Assembly: GCA_934047225.1 (NCBI GenBank)
Contig: OW204009.1
Span: 16,628,898-16,692,897 of the forward strand
Direction: 5' to 3'
Length of the DNA stretch: 64,000 bases
Source of the DNA: Ypsolopha sequella
Lineage: Eukaryota; Arthropoda; Insecta; Lepidoptera; Ypsolophidae
Every line of letters begins with the position of its first letter. Within the stretch, counting starts at the first letter, position 1. The notes below the pieces were generated by a model. That model saw only the letters and a program-made list of their open reading frames with translations. It was not told the origin of the DNA and ran no database searches. This document shows, in pieces, positions 10,285 to 21,820 of the stretch. The translations under genes were made by a program, and so were the position numbers.

Positions 10285-10420
10285 TTTACAGGAAGTTGGC
10301 TAACCTGCAATCTTTCCTAGTGTTACAATACCTATTATACATTTTTTTTCACTGTGGGAAGGCTCTGGATAGTCAGTCCTTTTGAGCCAATCATAATTTT
10401 AGGTTCACAACACTTTAAAT
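10285..10420 (-). repeat. Fragment of the ~390-bp family
   Basis: It contains GTTGGCTAACCTGCAATC, GGCTCTGGATA and TTTTGAGCCAATCATAAT in the order found in the full copies (for example 36972-37365). Both ends are missing. Confidence 0.6.
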
Positions 10421-11713
10421 TCATATAGAATTTTAAAGGGAAGAAATTGTAGTTTTGATGTATTTACAAATTGAAAAATAACACGGTCACGTAGTGTACC
10501 AAGTCCTCTATAAAAAAAAAAAGAAAAAAAAAAGAAACATTTCGGGTCACTTAAGGGAATCATTGAGTTTAGAGCCCGCGGCCACGATAGGTATTTGATT
10601 TACTGAGGCAGTGGAGATCGGAGACTCAACCGTCGCTTGAGCACATAAAGACCAATTTGACATAACACTGTACAACCACGCTAAGTAGAGGTTTCGCAAG
10701 GAGGAATTTTAACAATATTATTCACAAGTTTTTTTATAAAAAAAAAACAACGTTTTAGGAAAAATCTGTTCGTTTCAGAGTGTAATAAAGTTTATACAGG
10801 TTTTAATACATAATTAATATGTATGGAGTTTTGCTCAAGTAATCTTAAACCTCGACGTGACAACTTTTTTTAAGAGCGGTCTTTGTTGTTTTTTTTCTCA
10901 TTACTGGAATGACTTCAGATGATTCTGTTTTGCTAAGTGTTTGCATTATATTCTAGGCAAAAATACTTTTTTTTTCAATATTTTTTAAAGAATTTTTAGG
11001 TATGACGTCACTTGGGGCATTTTATTGTGAACCTTTGCCTTGCTTTTAAAAAGTGGTCTGTCTCTGTCTGTCTACTCATCCGTCATCCATCTGTCAAATC
11101 AGTCGGAAGCAAATTATTACAAATTTATCTTGATTAATTTTTATCCCATTATTACACTCATAAAAATATTCACATGTGCAATTCCTTGCAACTCTATTTC
11201 AGTTCCAATAAATAGATATTAACTGTTTGTCTGAAGAAAGGAAATTATTGAGCATAAAACGCCAATAAAATTCGAATCCTTAGACCGATCAAACGCATTC
11301 AAAACTGAATGGTCCAATAACAGCAAATAATCCTGCGCCTACACCGTTATCCGATCGATACTAAGCCACCCAAACCATACCCTCTACCAGCCCTTAAAGT
11401 ATGGCTTTATGCTTGAAACTGACACATTTAGCGGGACAACTCAGATGGAACCGTGTCTAACCAACCCCAAGTTCGTTCAACTCAACAGATGTCCACGCAC
11501 CCTCTCAACTTAACAGTAATTATATTAGGCATTCTATTTCATACGTAAGTATCATGGGGAAGTTCTAATCGACTAATAGCTCTTAATACAAAGGGATAGA
11601 GTTGAAGGTTTGTTTCCTCATGCTGTACTGGATGGCCCGTGCCGTTACCTCTAGGAAGTCAGCAAACTGTGACGCGGCCGTTGAAGCCCTAGCACTGGCC
11701 GTTTTTAGGTAAC
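10421..11713. other. Unassigned sequence
   Basis: About 1.3 kb with poly-A/T runs (10510-10540, 10735-10750) and a CTGTCTGTC-rich patch near 11057. I see no exon, RNA gene or clean repeat boundary. Confidence 0.4.
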
Positions 11714-11715
11714 TA

Positions 11716-11940
11716 CACTGGCCTGCAAAACTAAGTACTACACTTTTTAAATTTGATTTTTTTCTAAACTATAGAAGTTAGAGATTTAAAATAAAAAACG
11801 TTTTATAGCAAATTTTATCAGCTTTCTTTGAAACTATAGGGAACTATAAGGACATATGTGATTATTTTAAATCTCTAACTTCTATAGTTTAGAAAAAAAT
11901 CAAATTTTAAAAGTGTAGTACTTAGTTTTGCAGGCCAGTG
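11716..11940. mobile_element. Mariner/Tc1-type MITE, ~75-bp inverted ends
   Basis: The ends are CACTGGCCTGCAAAACTAAG and its complement, flanked by TA on both sides (11714-11715 and 11941-11942). Arms of about 75 bp (with a few mismatches) run through AACTATAGAAGTTAGAGA. The TA duplication and long arms fit a Tc1/mariner-derived MITE of 225 bp. Confidence 0.8.
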
Positions 11941-11959
11941 TATATATCAACCAATACTG

Positions 11960-12125
11960 GACGACACTACATATTCAATAATTTAATCATCAACATTTTT
12001 TAATTCTTATTTTCTCTTATTTTAGTTTTAATTTTTTTTTTATTTTTTTTAATCTTATTAATTATTATGTTGAATTGAATTTATATGGAACCAAATAAAT
12101 TAGTTAATTTTAAATTTTTTAAAGC
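11960..12125 (+). repeat. AT-rich stretch with a possible LINE tail
   Basis: GTTGAATTGAATTTATATGG followed by AAATAAATTAGTTAATT resembles a LINE microsatellite tail. The boundary and orientation are unsure. Confidence 0.3.
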
Positions 12126-12175
12126 GACTCAATGACGTCGAAAACCTCAATTTGTTAGCTAAAATTGCCTGTCTC

Positions 12176-12260
12176 CAGAAGCAGGCAAAGATCACAGTTT
12201 TCCATCTGCTACGATCCAGACATACGTCTTTGCAAGCTCTTCTGTTCCGGTGCGTTTGAC
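12176..12260 (-). pseudogene. RTE-like LINE ORF fragment
   Basis: On the minus strand part of it reads KDVCLDRSRWKTVI, matching the C-terminal piece KDVCQDRSRWKSVI of the fragment at 22270-22423. An internal deletion removes sequence upstream. It is a short remnant of the same LINE family. Confidence 0.55.
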
Positions 12261-12277
12261 TTTGCCTTTATTCAGTG

Positions 12278-12510
12278 CTAGCCGTTGCCCGCGACTACGT
12301 CCGCGTGGAAGAAGATAATGCGGCCACAGTGTAATCCCTTGGGAACACCGCAATAAAAAGTATCCCAGTTTTCAAGTTGGATAATAAGTTATCGAACAGT
12401 GATCTCCCTTCCTTCTTTCTCTGTGATCCATGTCTCACTGCTGAGGATCGTACAGTGGTACCCAGTTCAGTAGTTTTTGCGTGATGCATGAAATACCGAC
12501 GAAATCAATG
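12278..12510 (-). mobile_element. Helitron-like fragment
   Basis: CTAGCCGTTGCCCGCGACTACG at the left border is the reverse of a hairpin-plus-CTAG 3' end, and AGTAGTTTTTGCGTGATGC near 12470 is shared with the copy at 54570. The right boundary is unsure. Confidence 0.4.
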
Positions 12511-12781
12511 GACAAACAGACAGCTCTTTTTTTACCGTTTTTTTTAATAGAATTCAATACACTTAGGTTTACAATTTTCAGTACCTAACCCGTTTTATCA
12601 AAGAAGGTATCACCATCTGACACATCTGTTATACAATTTATTGCTGCAACTAAATTCGCATTAAAACTTTTTATTTACCAAAATAGATGACGCTATTTAA
12701 ACGAAATAAATAAATATTTTATGAAATAATGAACAGCGCCACCTGTTGATTATTTATGTACTAAAATTTTATACGCTACAT

Positions 12782-13005
12782 AATGAGCGGTTTTCCTTAC
12801 GTCAAATTTGGTGTTAAATAAGCTTTCTAGATGGCACTGTCGTATTCTTTAGCAACAGATTCAAAGACAAAATTTGCACCGATTCCAAACAAACGAAAAA
12901 CCACTTTGACATTGATGGCTACGAAACATATCTATGGTGACATGGAACGTGACATCTGGAAGAAAGCTAAGAACTAAGAAAAAAAAAACAAGAGAAAAAC
13001 GCTCG
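12782..13005. mobile_element. MITE related to 20725-20954
   Basis: It begins AATGAGCGGTTTTCC and ends AGAGAAAAACGCTC, matching the inverted ends of the 20725 copy. It shares CTAGATGGCACTGTCGTA and GGCTACGAAACATA-like blocks. 224 bp, non-coding. Confidence 0.55.
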
Positions 13006-13249
13006 AAGTTTTTTTCTTTTTTACAATCGTTCGTGACGTCTATAGGCCTTCATCGCCAGGAATTATTACTTGCTATGTAACTTCTAACAGCAGAAAAGAA
13101 AAATCCTAAAATCTTTAAATGATGATAACTTTTTCCCGACATCCGATTTCAATGAAATAAAACCTATATTTTAATCCAAATTAAGCTCTATATAAAAATT
13201 ATATAAAAAACTAAATAAAAATTCGTTCAGTAGTTACGGAGATATGCGC

Positions 13250-13460
13250 GAACAAATCTCATGAACTATGATAGTTAGACAGTTGAAATTATCACAGATG
13301 ATGTACTTCTATTGCCGCTATAACAACAAATACTAAAAAACAGAATAAAATAAATATTTAAGGGGGCTCCCATATAACAAACATGTTTTTTTTGCCGTTT
13401 TTATAGATAATGGCACGGAACCCTTCGTGCGCGAGTCCGACTCGCACTTGGCCGGTTTTT
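13250..13460 (+). repeat. GTTCCG/GAGTCCGACTCGC interspersed repeat, copy 1
   Basis: It contains ATAGTTAGACAGTTGAAAT, TTAAGGGGGCTCCCATA and CGAGTCCGACTCGCACTTGG in fixed order. Relatives are at 17606, 21520, 27280, 30108, 50895 and 51638. It is non-coding and its class is unassigned. Confidence 0.7.
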
Positions 13461-13563
13461 ATTTTTTGTGGCGCGTTTTTTGCACTTGATCGGCGGCGTT
13501 TCTGGATGCCACGAAAAAAAGAAAAAAAATTACCATTTTATGTTGATTCACACCATCATTTTA

Positions 13564-13940
13564 TAGTAGTTAATGCTACAAGGGCGAAAAGGAATAAATA
13601 ACGAGGACGATTTAAAACACGAGCGTGGCGAGTGTTTTAAACGTAACCGAGTAATTTATTGCTCTTACGCTACGTTTTGCAATGCATAGTGTGAGGAAAT
13701 AAAACAAATATAATCTTGTGAACTTTAAATTATGATTGGCTCAAAAGGACTGTATCCAGAGACGTTAAACAGAGGAAAAAAAAAGTACAACAGTTATGGT
13801 ACAGAGGAAAGGTTGCAGGTTAGCCAACTTCTCATAAATAAAAAAATAAAAAATAAAGCCCTACGTCAAAATAATCGACTTTCTGTTCGGTTTTGATGCA
13901 TAAAAGTGGGCCTTTACGAGCACTTGTATTGAAAAGATAT
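13564..13940 (+). repeat. ~390-bp family, copy 1
   Basis: It runs from TAGTAGTTAATGCTACAAGG to a TGTATTGAAAA end, with the hairpin AACACGAGCGTGGCGAGTGTT and the phrase CGACTTTCTGTTCGGTTTTG. See the copy at 18727 for a cleaner example. Confidence 0.75.
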
Positions 13941-14478
13941 TTATTTAGCGATAGCAGTTTAGATAAGATTTTAATTACTAATTAGCAATATTGTTATCAT
14001 AGTCGTAAAATAAGCAATCGATTGAATTGCTTATTTATTCAAATGCATTGTATTGCACGCTGATTATTGTGTGGTAGGGTCGGCAAATAAATGGCACATG
14101 TAATAAATGTTAGAACAGGGGTGGTAAGCTGATGCCACCTGCTCATCTAGCCCCATTGTTGACGCAATATACCAGAACTTATCACTATTTGCGAGAACTA
14201 TCACTATCACTATTTTTTCAACCTTTGAGTAGTATCAATAGTTTTCGGCTTGGCGGTTATTTTATCAACAAGACTTATGTTGACTAGGGTCACTACGATG
14301 ATAATAAAAAACGGTTTTCCAAATCCATTCTAATAAACTCCATATACCAAAACATAATTTATCTAAATCAACCAAGTCCGTCTATATACCAGGATCTAAA
14401 ATATACAATGCCCTTCCTAATGTAATCAAATCTTGTAAAGAAAACAACATTCCTAACTTAAACTAAGAGCATGGCTAC
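13941..14478. other. Unassigned, with a short Helitron-like body fragment
   Basis: Positions 14240-14340 (CGGCTTGGCGGTTATTTTAT, GTCACTACGATGATAATAAA) match the internal body of the Helitron-like elements. The rest is unrecognised. Confidence 0.45.
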
Positions 14479-14906
14479 TTAAGAGGCTATGCGAATTTTA
14501 TTTTTGTCACTGTCACTCCAAGCGAAAAATCGCGCAGTGCGAGAGGGGCGGATTCAGGGCAAAAGGGAAAAAAGTTGGTTTTATATTTTTATTAAAAAAA
14601 CTAAAATAGCTAGCAAAATTTTAAATATCAATTCTCTAGATATTATTGAAACACACCTAATAAAATATGTTTGAGTTCTGAATATGGTTCCTATTCGTCA
14701 AACGAGGAGAAAAAGTGTGTTTCAAGACCTCATTTCAACAATTATTTCTATCGAGGAAAATTTATCCAAACGTGTTTTCCAATTTCAAAACCTTAGATTA
14801 TATAGTCAAAATGCATACCTATATAAGAAATTTATTAAAATTTTCCATGTATTTCATGAAATACACAGAAAACAATCACCCGTATTTTTTTCGCATATCG
14901 CCTTAT
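14479..14906 (+). mobile_element. TTAAGG element, family F1, copy 2
   Basis: It starts TTAAGAGGCTATGCGAA and ends GCATATCGCCTTAT, so the right TTAA has one change. Length is 428 bp. The core TTATTTCTATCGAG is at 14742, 263 bp from the left end. Highly similar to 4419-4844. Short frames within it are not conserved between copies. Confidence 0.75.
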
Positions 14907-15240
14907 AAAAGCGTTCTATGGTATTAAGGAATATTAAACTTCAACAAATACAAAATAAACCAAAAATTAAATACTTAGAAAATAATGTAAAAATACTATA
15001 ATTAATTACCTAACGAATGTAATTCATAAAAATATTTTAATATTAAGTAGAATGTTTTAATGTTAAGTAAAATATTTTATTGTAAAACCTAATCTTTAAC
15101 ATATCATATATAATCATAATATAATATGTAGTGTGAATAATGTTAATAATTCATCGCTAATAATGTAAATTACTATGGACGTGTAAATAATTGTATTTAC
15201 TCGTATCAATAAATTGAGTTTGAGTTTGGGTTTGAGTTAA
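14907..15240. repeat. AT-rich sequence ending in a LINE-like tail
   Basis: CAATAAATTGAGTTTGAGTTT near 15208-15235 has the AATAAA-plus-microsatellite form of a LINE 3' end on the + strand. The upstream AT-rich part shows no coding sequence. Confidence 0.4.
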
Positions 15241-15443
15241 GTGGTTTCCGAGTTAAAACGGAACATACAGAAATACAGAAACAAAAAAATTTCAAAGATT
15301 AGTCTCAGCACTAATAACTCGCTTGAATATTAAATGTTCCGACGCAACCTTTTTACTACGTTATATCTAGTAGCTTGCCGCGAACTGTTAACTTGCGATT
15401 TGATCTTGACCGATTAGGCTCGTGTTCGAACTTTAAAATTCTT

Positions 15444-15838
15444 TTCAATGCATGTGCTCGTAAAGGCCCACTTTTTATGCATCAAAACCGAACAGAAAGT
15501 CGATTATTTTGCCCTAGGGCTTTATTATTATTTTTTATTTTTATTTGTTTGCAATGGTTGGCTAACCTGCAGCCTTTCCTGTGTACCATAGATGTTATAC
15601 TTTTTTTTCCCACTGTTTAACGGCTCTGGATACAATCCTTTTGAGCCAATCATAATTTAAAGTTCACAAGATTATATTTGTTTTCATTTCCTCACACTAT
15701 GCATTGAAAAACGTAGTATGATACACGGGCGTAAAAGCAATAAATTACTCGGTTACGTTTAAAACACTCGCTACGCTCGTGTTTTAAATCGTCCTCGTGA
15801 TTTATTCCTTTGCGCCCTTGTAGCATAAACTACTATTT
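15444..15838 (-). repeat. ~390-bp family, copy 2
   Basis: Full-length on the minus strand, from AGTTTATGCTACAAGGGCG to ATGCATTGAAAAG. It contains the self-complementary AAACACGAGCGTAGCGAGTGTTT and the AACAGTGGG...AAAAAAAGTATAAC block. Confidence 0.8.
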
Positions 15839-15981
15839 TTGTCTCATTTACTCGCCTATCAAATTTCATGACGTTCCGATCAACGATACTCGAGTTATTG
15901 TCGGACAAACATACATACATACATACAGTGCTACAAGAATTTATGACGCGTGTATTGGTTGTGTCCAAAATCGTAACGAAC

Positions 15982-15989
15982 GCCGCTAC
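15982..15989. repeat. 8-bp target duplication, left (GCCGCTAC)
   Basis: Identical to 17237-17244 on the other side of the hAT element. Confidence 0.85.
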
Positions 15990-17236
15990 TAGGGAACCAA
16001 TCCCGCAAACGCGGGATCCCGCTTTAGCGGGATCCCGCACCTTTTTTGCGGGATCAAAAATGCGGGATTACTCATGCGGGATCCCGCACGTTCGCGGGAT
16101 AGAAAAAAAAAGACGTGTGGCACTCGGGGACTGCCGCGGTAAAGCTATTGCATAGCATTTTTTATATCCAAAATATGTCAAAAAAAACTGTCAATTCTTA
16201 AGAAGTGTCAAATTTTAAAACGGTACCGTAATCAGCGACCCTACACACCCCTTGATACCGAATTAAATGCAAATTGGACCACTTTTTAAGACGTGTCAAA
16301 AAACTGTCAAAAGCTGTCAAATGTCAACTTTTTTAATTTGGCCATGTAGCCCCTGTCAAACCAATCATTATAGTCTAAACCCGGAGTCAGTAGCTTAAGC
16401 CGTTCGGGAGATACAGCAGATAGAATTTTTTTTTATAATTTTTTTTTTTAGTAGATAGATCTCGTCGAGCTCTTTTCTTAGAGTACCATGAACATGGGTC
16501 TACCTTCAGCCGCTTAGGAGATACAGGCCTCCAAAGTTTTGACATTTCCGGCGCTTTGATCTCGGCGAGACCTTTTCTTAGACACCCATCAACATGGGTC
16601 TAAACTCTAACCGTTTAGGAGATACATGCCGTCAAAGTTTTGACATTTAAAAAGAAATTTACTTTTTTTTTGCACCCTATGGTCCGACCTTTAAGGGTGT
16701 ACCACATTCCGTTCCAATTCACTTTTTGAATGTGGAGGGAATAGGGGGAAGTATTTGGAAGCTGTTTATACTTATGTAAAGTCAATTCCGCCTACAAGTG
16801 TGGAAGCCGAGCGTGCTTTTTCCGCCGCTGGCTATTTATGCAACAAGATAAGATCAAATCTAAAAGATGAAACGTTAGATACTTTATCATTTCTTCGAAA
16901 GTATTTTCAAAAAAAATAAGCTGATTTTAAATGCCTCTAAAACCAATGAATATGTTCTATTTCAAATAAAAATCTAAATATGAAACGTGAAATATTGTGA
17001 ATATTGTATTGTCTTAAACATCATTATATTTAATCTATAATATAAGTGATAACTTTGCTTCATGTTGATAAGAATAATTAAAAATATTTGTGTGTATTTT
17101 CTTTTTTTAAATTACATGAAACAAAAATAATAATAATTAAAATCAATCCCGCAAATCCCGCGGGATCCGCGGGATTGATGATCTTAATCCCGCAGGCTTG
17201 CGGGATCGCGATTTGGATGCGGGATTGGATTCTCTA
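15990..17236 (+). mobile_element. hAT transposon, decayed, with GCGGGAT-rich ends
   Basis: The ends TAGGGAACCAATCCCGCA and, inverted, TAGAGAATCCAATCCCGCA lie inside the exact 8-bp duplication GCCGCTAC. Both subterminal regions (about 16005-16100 and 17145-17225) are packed with direct and inverted copies of GCGGGAT, a likely transposase-binding arrangement as in other hAT elements. The interior keeps only the end of a transposase frame (16749-16919). The 1247-bp length shows most of the coding region is gone. Confidence 0.88.
16749..16919 (+). pseudogene. hAT transposase C-terminal dimerisation segment
   Basis: The last 56 codons of a transposase are open to TAA at 16917-16919. Around the conserved phrase SVEAERAFSAAGYLCNKIRS and the tail LDTLSFLRKYF, they match the hAT C-terminal dimerisation domain, in which the E-R-x-F-S core and the L-x-x-L-x-F-L helix make the hydrophobic interface. 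Upstream of 16749 the frame loses similarity, so the RNase-H-like catalytic core is absent. The protein cannot be functional, but it identifies the surrounding element as hAT. Confidence 0.85.
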
Positions 17237-17285
17237 GCCGCTACCATACTCCTTGTCACTGTCATCAGATCCTTGTAGCACTGTA

Positions 17286-17490
17286 CCACAAAATAACCAC
17301 TTACAGAATGTTTACTCCGTATAACTAGCGAAAACAGGCGCACGCACACATAGACGCGTATGTACGACGATCTCGGAGATACTCGGGTGAATGCCAATAC
17401 GAAATTCATCATACGTACGCGTGTATGCATGTGTGCGTCTGTTTTCGCTCCGTCGTCGTCGAGTCTGCCTTCTGGTTGTATCTATTTTGT
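17286..17490. repeat. Dispersed repeat with internal fold-back, copy 1
   Basis: The inner part 17329-17448 is an imperfect inverted repeat between GCGAAAACAGGCGCACGCAC and GTGTGCGTCTGTTTTCGC. The same sequence with its flanks (CACTTACAGAATGTTTACTCC) recurs at 46012-46252, and a flank fragment is at 25066-25100. The hAT element at 15990 lies close by on its left. Confidence 0.65.
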
Positions 17491-17605
17491 GACTATTGTG
17501 ACTGTACGTACATGCAAACGCTTCGCTCACTCGTTCAATTAGTACAAATTAGTGATAGCATTTTTTAAGGGGTAGTAATAAAAGCTCCGTAAACTAAATT
17601 TAAAA

Positions 17606-17838
17606 ACCGGCCAAGTGCGAGTCGGACTCGCGCATGAAGGGTTCCGTACCATTATCTACAAAAACGGCAAAAAAAAAAAACATGTCTGTTGTATGGGAGC
17701 TCCCTTAAATATTTATTTTATTCTGTTTTTTAGTACTTTTTCTTATAGCAACAACAGAAATACATCATCTGTGAAAATTTCAACTGTCTAACTACCACGG
17801 TTCATGAGATACAGCCTGGTGACAGGCGGACAAAAACG
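17606..17838 (-). repeat. GTTCCG interspersed repeat, copy 2
   Basis: Starts CCGGCCAAGTGCGAGTCGGA and runs through GGGAGCTCCCTTAAATATTT to GATACAGCCTGGTGACAGG, the reverse order of copies at 13250 and 21520. Confidence 0.75.
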
Positions 17839-17902
17839 AGAGGATCTAAAAGTATGAAAAAAATCTTGGACATCGTTGTTATTTACCTTGAAGTTTTTGT
17901 TT

Positions 17903-18331
17903 TTAAGGTGGTATATCGTCAAACTCGACACATTTTGAAGTAATTTATCTGCTGTTCAAAAGAAGTCCCAAGTTAAGTAAATTATTATAACAATTTTGGG
18001 ACCTTTTTCTAGATTTTGGACTATCAGAAACGCGATTGGAGGAATTTCACTCGATAGAAATAATTATTGAAATGAGATCTAAATTTACACTTCTTTTGAT
18101 ATTCTGACAAATTGGGATAGCGTATAGACTTCAAAAGTATTTATTTAGATGGGTTTTAACAATACCTAAATTACTGGTTATGGAAATTATCAGAGCTATT
18201 TTAGTTAGTTTTGTATTAATTTAAAACCGACTTTTTGCCAGTTTTCCCAGATTCCGTGTCTCTCGCACTGCAGGTCTTTCCGCCTGGAGTAACGGGGACC
18301 TTTGCACGGACGATATACGAGTATCACCTAA
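17903..18331 (-). mobile_element. TTAAGG element, family F2, copy
   Basis: TTAAGGTGGTATATCGTCAA at the left and CGATATACGAGTATCACCTAA at the right, where the right TTAA is changed to CTAA. In reverse orientation the core TTATTTCTATCGAG lies at 18051-18063, about 268 bp from the right end. The sequence between aligns with 46677-47100. Non-coding. Confidence 0.72.
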
Positions 18332-18726
18332 AGGTTCTGTACCCGTATTGTGTGGTGGTACGGAACGCCTGCCCAATTTTTTTTTTCTCTAACTCGTTGG
18401 GCATTCCGAAGCACTCCCCACTCACGATGATGCTGGCTGCTTTGAATGATCACGCTTTGTATGCTACCTTTTGTACTTTTTGTTACAAAGAGGTTGGTTG
18501 GACTTTTAGATCGCGTTCTAAATTCTGCTTTCACTAGTGAAAATAAGACGGAGGCCTGAAAAAAAAAAACTTGGTAAAAAAAGACACTAAATGCTTTTGT
18601 TTTAATAAATTGTTTATGTTTTGTTATGATATGAAGCCATATAATTCTTCAGATTTCGAAACAAATTTGGAAATAACGACCATAAATAGACCAGCCAAAA
18701 ACATTTTTTTAGGAAATAGAATATAA
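18332..18726. other. Unassigned sequence
   Basis: A GTGTGGTGGTACGGAACGCC patch resembles the start of a GTTCCG repeat. Nothing else recognised. Confidence 0.35.
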
Positions 18727-19140
18727 TAGTAGTTTATGCTACAAGGGCGCAAAGGAATAAATTACGAGGACGATTTAAAACACGAGCGTAGCAAGTGTTT
18801 TAAACGTAACCGAGTAATTTATTGCTCTTACGCCCGTGTATCATACTACGTTTTTCATTGCATAGTGTGAGGAAATAAAACAAATATAATTTTGTGAACT
18901 TTAAATTGTAATTGGCTCAAAAGGACTGTATCCAGAGCCGTTAAACAGTGGAAAAAAAGTATGACATTTTTTATGGTACACAGGAAAGCTAAGAATAAGG
19001 AATACAAATATTCTGAGCAGGAAAGGCTGCAGGTTAGCCAACCATTGTAAATAAATTTAAAAAATTAGGGCAAAATAATCGACTTTCTGTTCGGTTTTGA
19101 TGCATAAAAAGTGGGCCTTTACGAGCACATTCATTGAAAA
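18727..19140 (+). repeat. ~390-bp family, copy 3
   Basis: A full copy from TAGTAGTTTATGCTACAAGG to GCACATTCATTGAAAA, about 20 bp longer than others through a small insertion near 18985-19015. The GTAG-TTTA-TGCTAC at the left end can form a small terminal hairpin. Neither the ends nor flanks let me assign a transposon class. Confidence 0.8.
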
Positions 19141-19618
19141 TGTTTTTAGATCTTTTTCAGTATGTATTTTTAGTTAACAGTGTTAGTGAATTTTTTGTAG
19201 ACCCGAATTTCGCTTTTATTATTTTGTTGCTACTAAAAATCGTTTGAAATCAGTTTTTTGTTGTATCTAATCTACGAACTTTTGGATTGGGCTTAGAACT
19301 TTTGGATTCACCCTCGTACATTATTTACATGCAATTCTTTTTGTTTTCACCTGGGAGTTGTGTTTTCGACGTTATAATTACTTCAGACGATTTTGTTACA
19401 AAGCTGAACTCTTAACCCTTTAATTCTCACTTTCTCTAAAACAATAGATCCGAGCCACGATCTGGACTGCTATCTATTTATTTGTTTTACCGATAATCGG
19501 AATTACTAAGGTTAAAGCTACCTTTCAACTCCATGAGTATCTGTAGATAATACAATATTTATTTTAACTATTGTTATGTATTTTTACGTTATTTATTGTA
19601 AATATTATGTATATGTTG
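19141..19618. other. Unassigned sequence
   Basis: No gene, RNA or bounded element seen. Confidence 0.4.
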
Positions 19619-19932
19619 CAGTCAAAACTTATAGCCGGTCAAAAGTAGTTTTGACTGCGAAAATCACTCTAAGTTGGTCTGAAGTAATTTTGATTAAAAA
19701 GTATTTCTGGGTTGTCATAAAAAAATAACCACGAAGGTCAGATATGGCGGTCGCGGAACTGCGTTCCGCGACTTGCCATACCTAACCTTCTAACCTAACC
19801 TACCGGCTCTCTTCTGTGCTGCAGGACATCCGAAAAACTAATTTTGCCTGCGAATATCAGTCAATACTACGTCCTGACTGACTCATTCTCGCAGTCAAAA
19901 GTAGTTTTGACCAGTTATGACTTTTGACTGTG
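19619..19932. mobile_element. MITE-like element with ~40-bp inverted ends
   Basis: The left end CAGTCAAAACTTATAGCCGG and right end (inverted) CAGTCAAAAGTCATAACTGG are followed by TCAAAASTASTTTTGACTGCG on each arm. The centre holds a strong palindrome (GTCGCGGAACTGCGTTCCGCGAC at about 19751). 314 bp, non-coding. Confidence 0.7.
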
Positions 19933-20270
19933 ACATATATACTTCAGTAAATATGTTTATTGTTTAAATAGTTACTTCATTATTATTTATGTAGGTATAT
20001 TGTTGTTATTTATAATCATAGGGTGTATATTAACATATTAACTTTATTTAGTAATAATTATTATATATTAACATATAAAGGTAAATATTAACATATTTAG
20101 TGTACACGTATGTATGTCTACTTTTTATTATGACTTCTCTTTTTCAATCCGGGTTTACTGGAAGAAATCTCTTTTTAGAGATAAGCTCGCCTATGTACAT
20201 GATATATCTAAGAATTTTGTAAAAATAATATGTTTCTTTTTGTGTACAATAAAGAATATGAATATGAATG
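19933..20270 (+). repeat. AT-rich stretch ending in a LINE tail
   Basis: TGTACAATAAAGAATATGAA followed by (TGAA)n near 20243-20275 is a typical LINE 3' end. The preceding 300 bp are AT-rich with no intact coding sequence. Confidence 0.5.
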
Positions 20271-20724
20271 AATACAAAAATCATTCACACTCACTGACTA
20301 CAATAGGAAGTGCTTCCATATTTGGCGGTGTGCGGTAGTGAGGTAGGATGTGTGAAAACGAAAGTATGATAAACTATTATAGTATACTAAAATATTATGA
20401 GAGTGAGAGTAACGTTATTCTTTATTCAAGTTCGTTGTGCTACTTTTATGCCGCGATTGTTATTGTTTTCTGTACACGGTGACCTTAGTGGGTAAATGAC
20501 ATTGTTTAAAAAGTAAAAATTTTTTTTTCTTCATGTTTGCTCACGGTTTTAATGAAACAACTTGTTTTTTTTTTCATTATGGTCTCGTTTCCAAACGCAC
20601 TACTTGCGAATGTTTTTATTTTTTATTTTTGAATAAAAAGTATTGATTAATTATGATTTATGCCACCACAGTTTAATGTTAATTAGGTTTTCCTAGCAAA
20701 GTTGTATTTTATGCATTACCTTGT

Positions 20725-20954
20725 AATGAGCGTTTTTCTCGTAGTTTTTTTTTTCATAGTTCTTAACATTCCTCTAGATGGCGGTGTACATTTCACTGTA
20801 GACAAATTATGTTTCGTAACAATCAATGTCAAAACTAAAAGTTTTTAGTTTTTAATGTGTGCAATTTTCACCTTTGACTCTATTGCTATAGTACGACAGT
20901 GCCATCTAGGAATCTTATTAAACACTAAATTTGACACAAGGAAAAACGCTCATT
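20725..20954. mobile_element. MITE with AATGAGCGTTTTTC ends
   Basis: AATGAGCGTTTTTCTCG at the left and GGAAAAACGCTCATT at the right form inverted ends. Related to 12782-13005. 230 bp, non-coding. Confidence 0.65.
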
Positions 20955-21519
20955 TATCGTGCACAGCAGCTTTAAAACGTGTATAAAGTTTTTCAACCAA
21001 TCTTACGTAATATGAATCAATAAACCTAAATTTATTCATTGGCTGACGAATGAAAAAATACTGAAACGCAAGAGGAAAAAAAAAAAGCTCACCAGCGAAT
21101 CAAATAAAATAAAGAAAATACTTTGCATAATCGTACCTAAAAAATATCTAGCTAGACCCTGAAATTGAAACATGACATTGATAAGTGATGTGTGGGCCGC
21201 CGGATTTTTCTTCGATAGTACATCTTACTTAAGTTGATTAATTTATATAGAAGCTTAGTCTTGCTTCGTGTCAATGTTTATTTATAATTTCCGGTCACAA
21301 CTATTTATTTATTACACTTTTTGTACCTTTACAAACATAATTTACAAAACATTTTCACATAAAAGACAGACATTGTGTACAAAGGCGGCACTTAATGCTA
21401 ATAGCAATATCTTCCAGACAACCTTTTGGAAGGAGCGAATTTCTCCTAATACAGGTGTGAACTTAGGAAAGGAAGGAGGATTTGACATCTAAATATGTAA
21501 CGTGTTATAAATAAATGAT
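20955..21519. other. Unassigned sequence
   Basis: A 70-codon frame near 21268-21492 has no recognisable domain, and I do not call it a gene. No bounded repeat seen. Confidence 0.4.
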
Positions 21520-21820
21520 TTTTAGGGTTCCGTACCCAAAGGGTAACCAACGGGACCCTATTTATTACTAAGACTCCGCTGTCCGTCTGTCTGTCTGTCC
21601 GTCTGTCACCAGGCTGTATCTCATGAACCGTGATAGTTAGACAGTTGAAATTTTTACAGATGATGTATTTCTGTTGCCGCTATAAAAACAAATACTAAAA
21701 AACAGAATAAAATAAATATTTAAGGGGGCTCCCATACAACAGACATGTTTTTTTTGCCGTTTTTATAGATAATGACGGGACCCTGCGTGCGCGAGCCCGA
21801 CTCGCACTTGACCGTTTTCA
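21520..21820 (+). repeat. GTTCCG interspersed repeat, copy 3 (most complete)
   Basis: Starts AGGGTTCCGTACCCAAAGGG, passes a CTGTCCGTCTGTCTG microsatellite-like segment, then ATAGTTAGACAGTTGAAAT and TTAAGGGGGCTCCCATAC, ending CCCGACTCGCACTTG. About 300 bp, non-coding. Confidence 0.78.
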
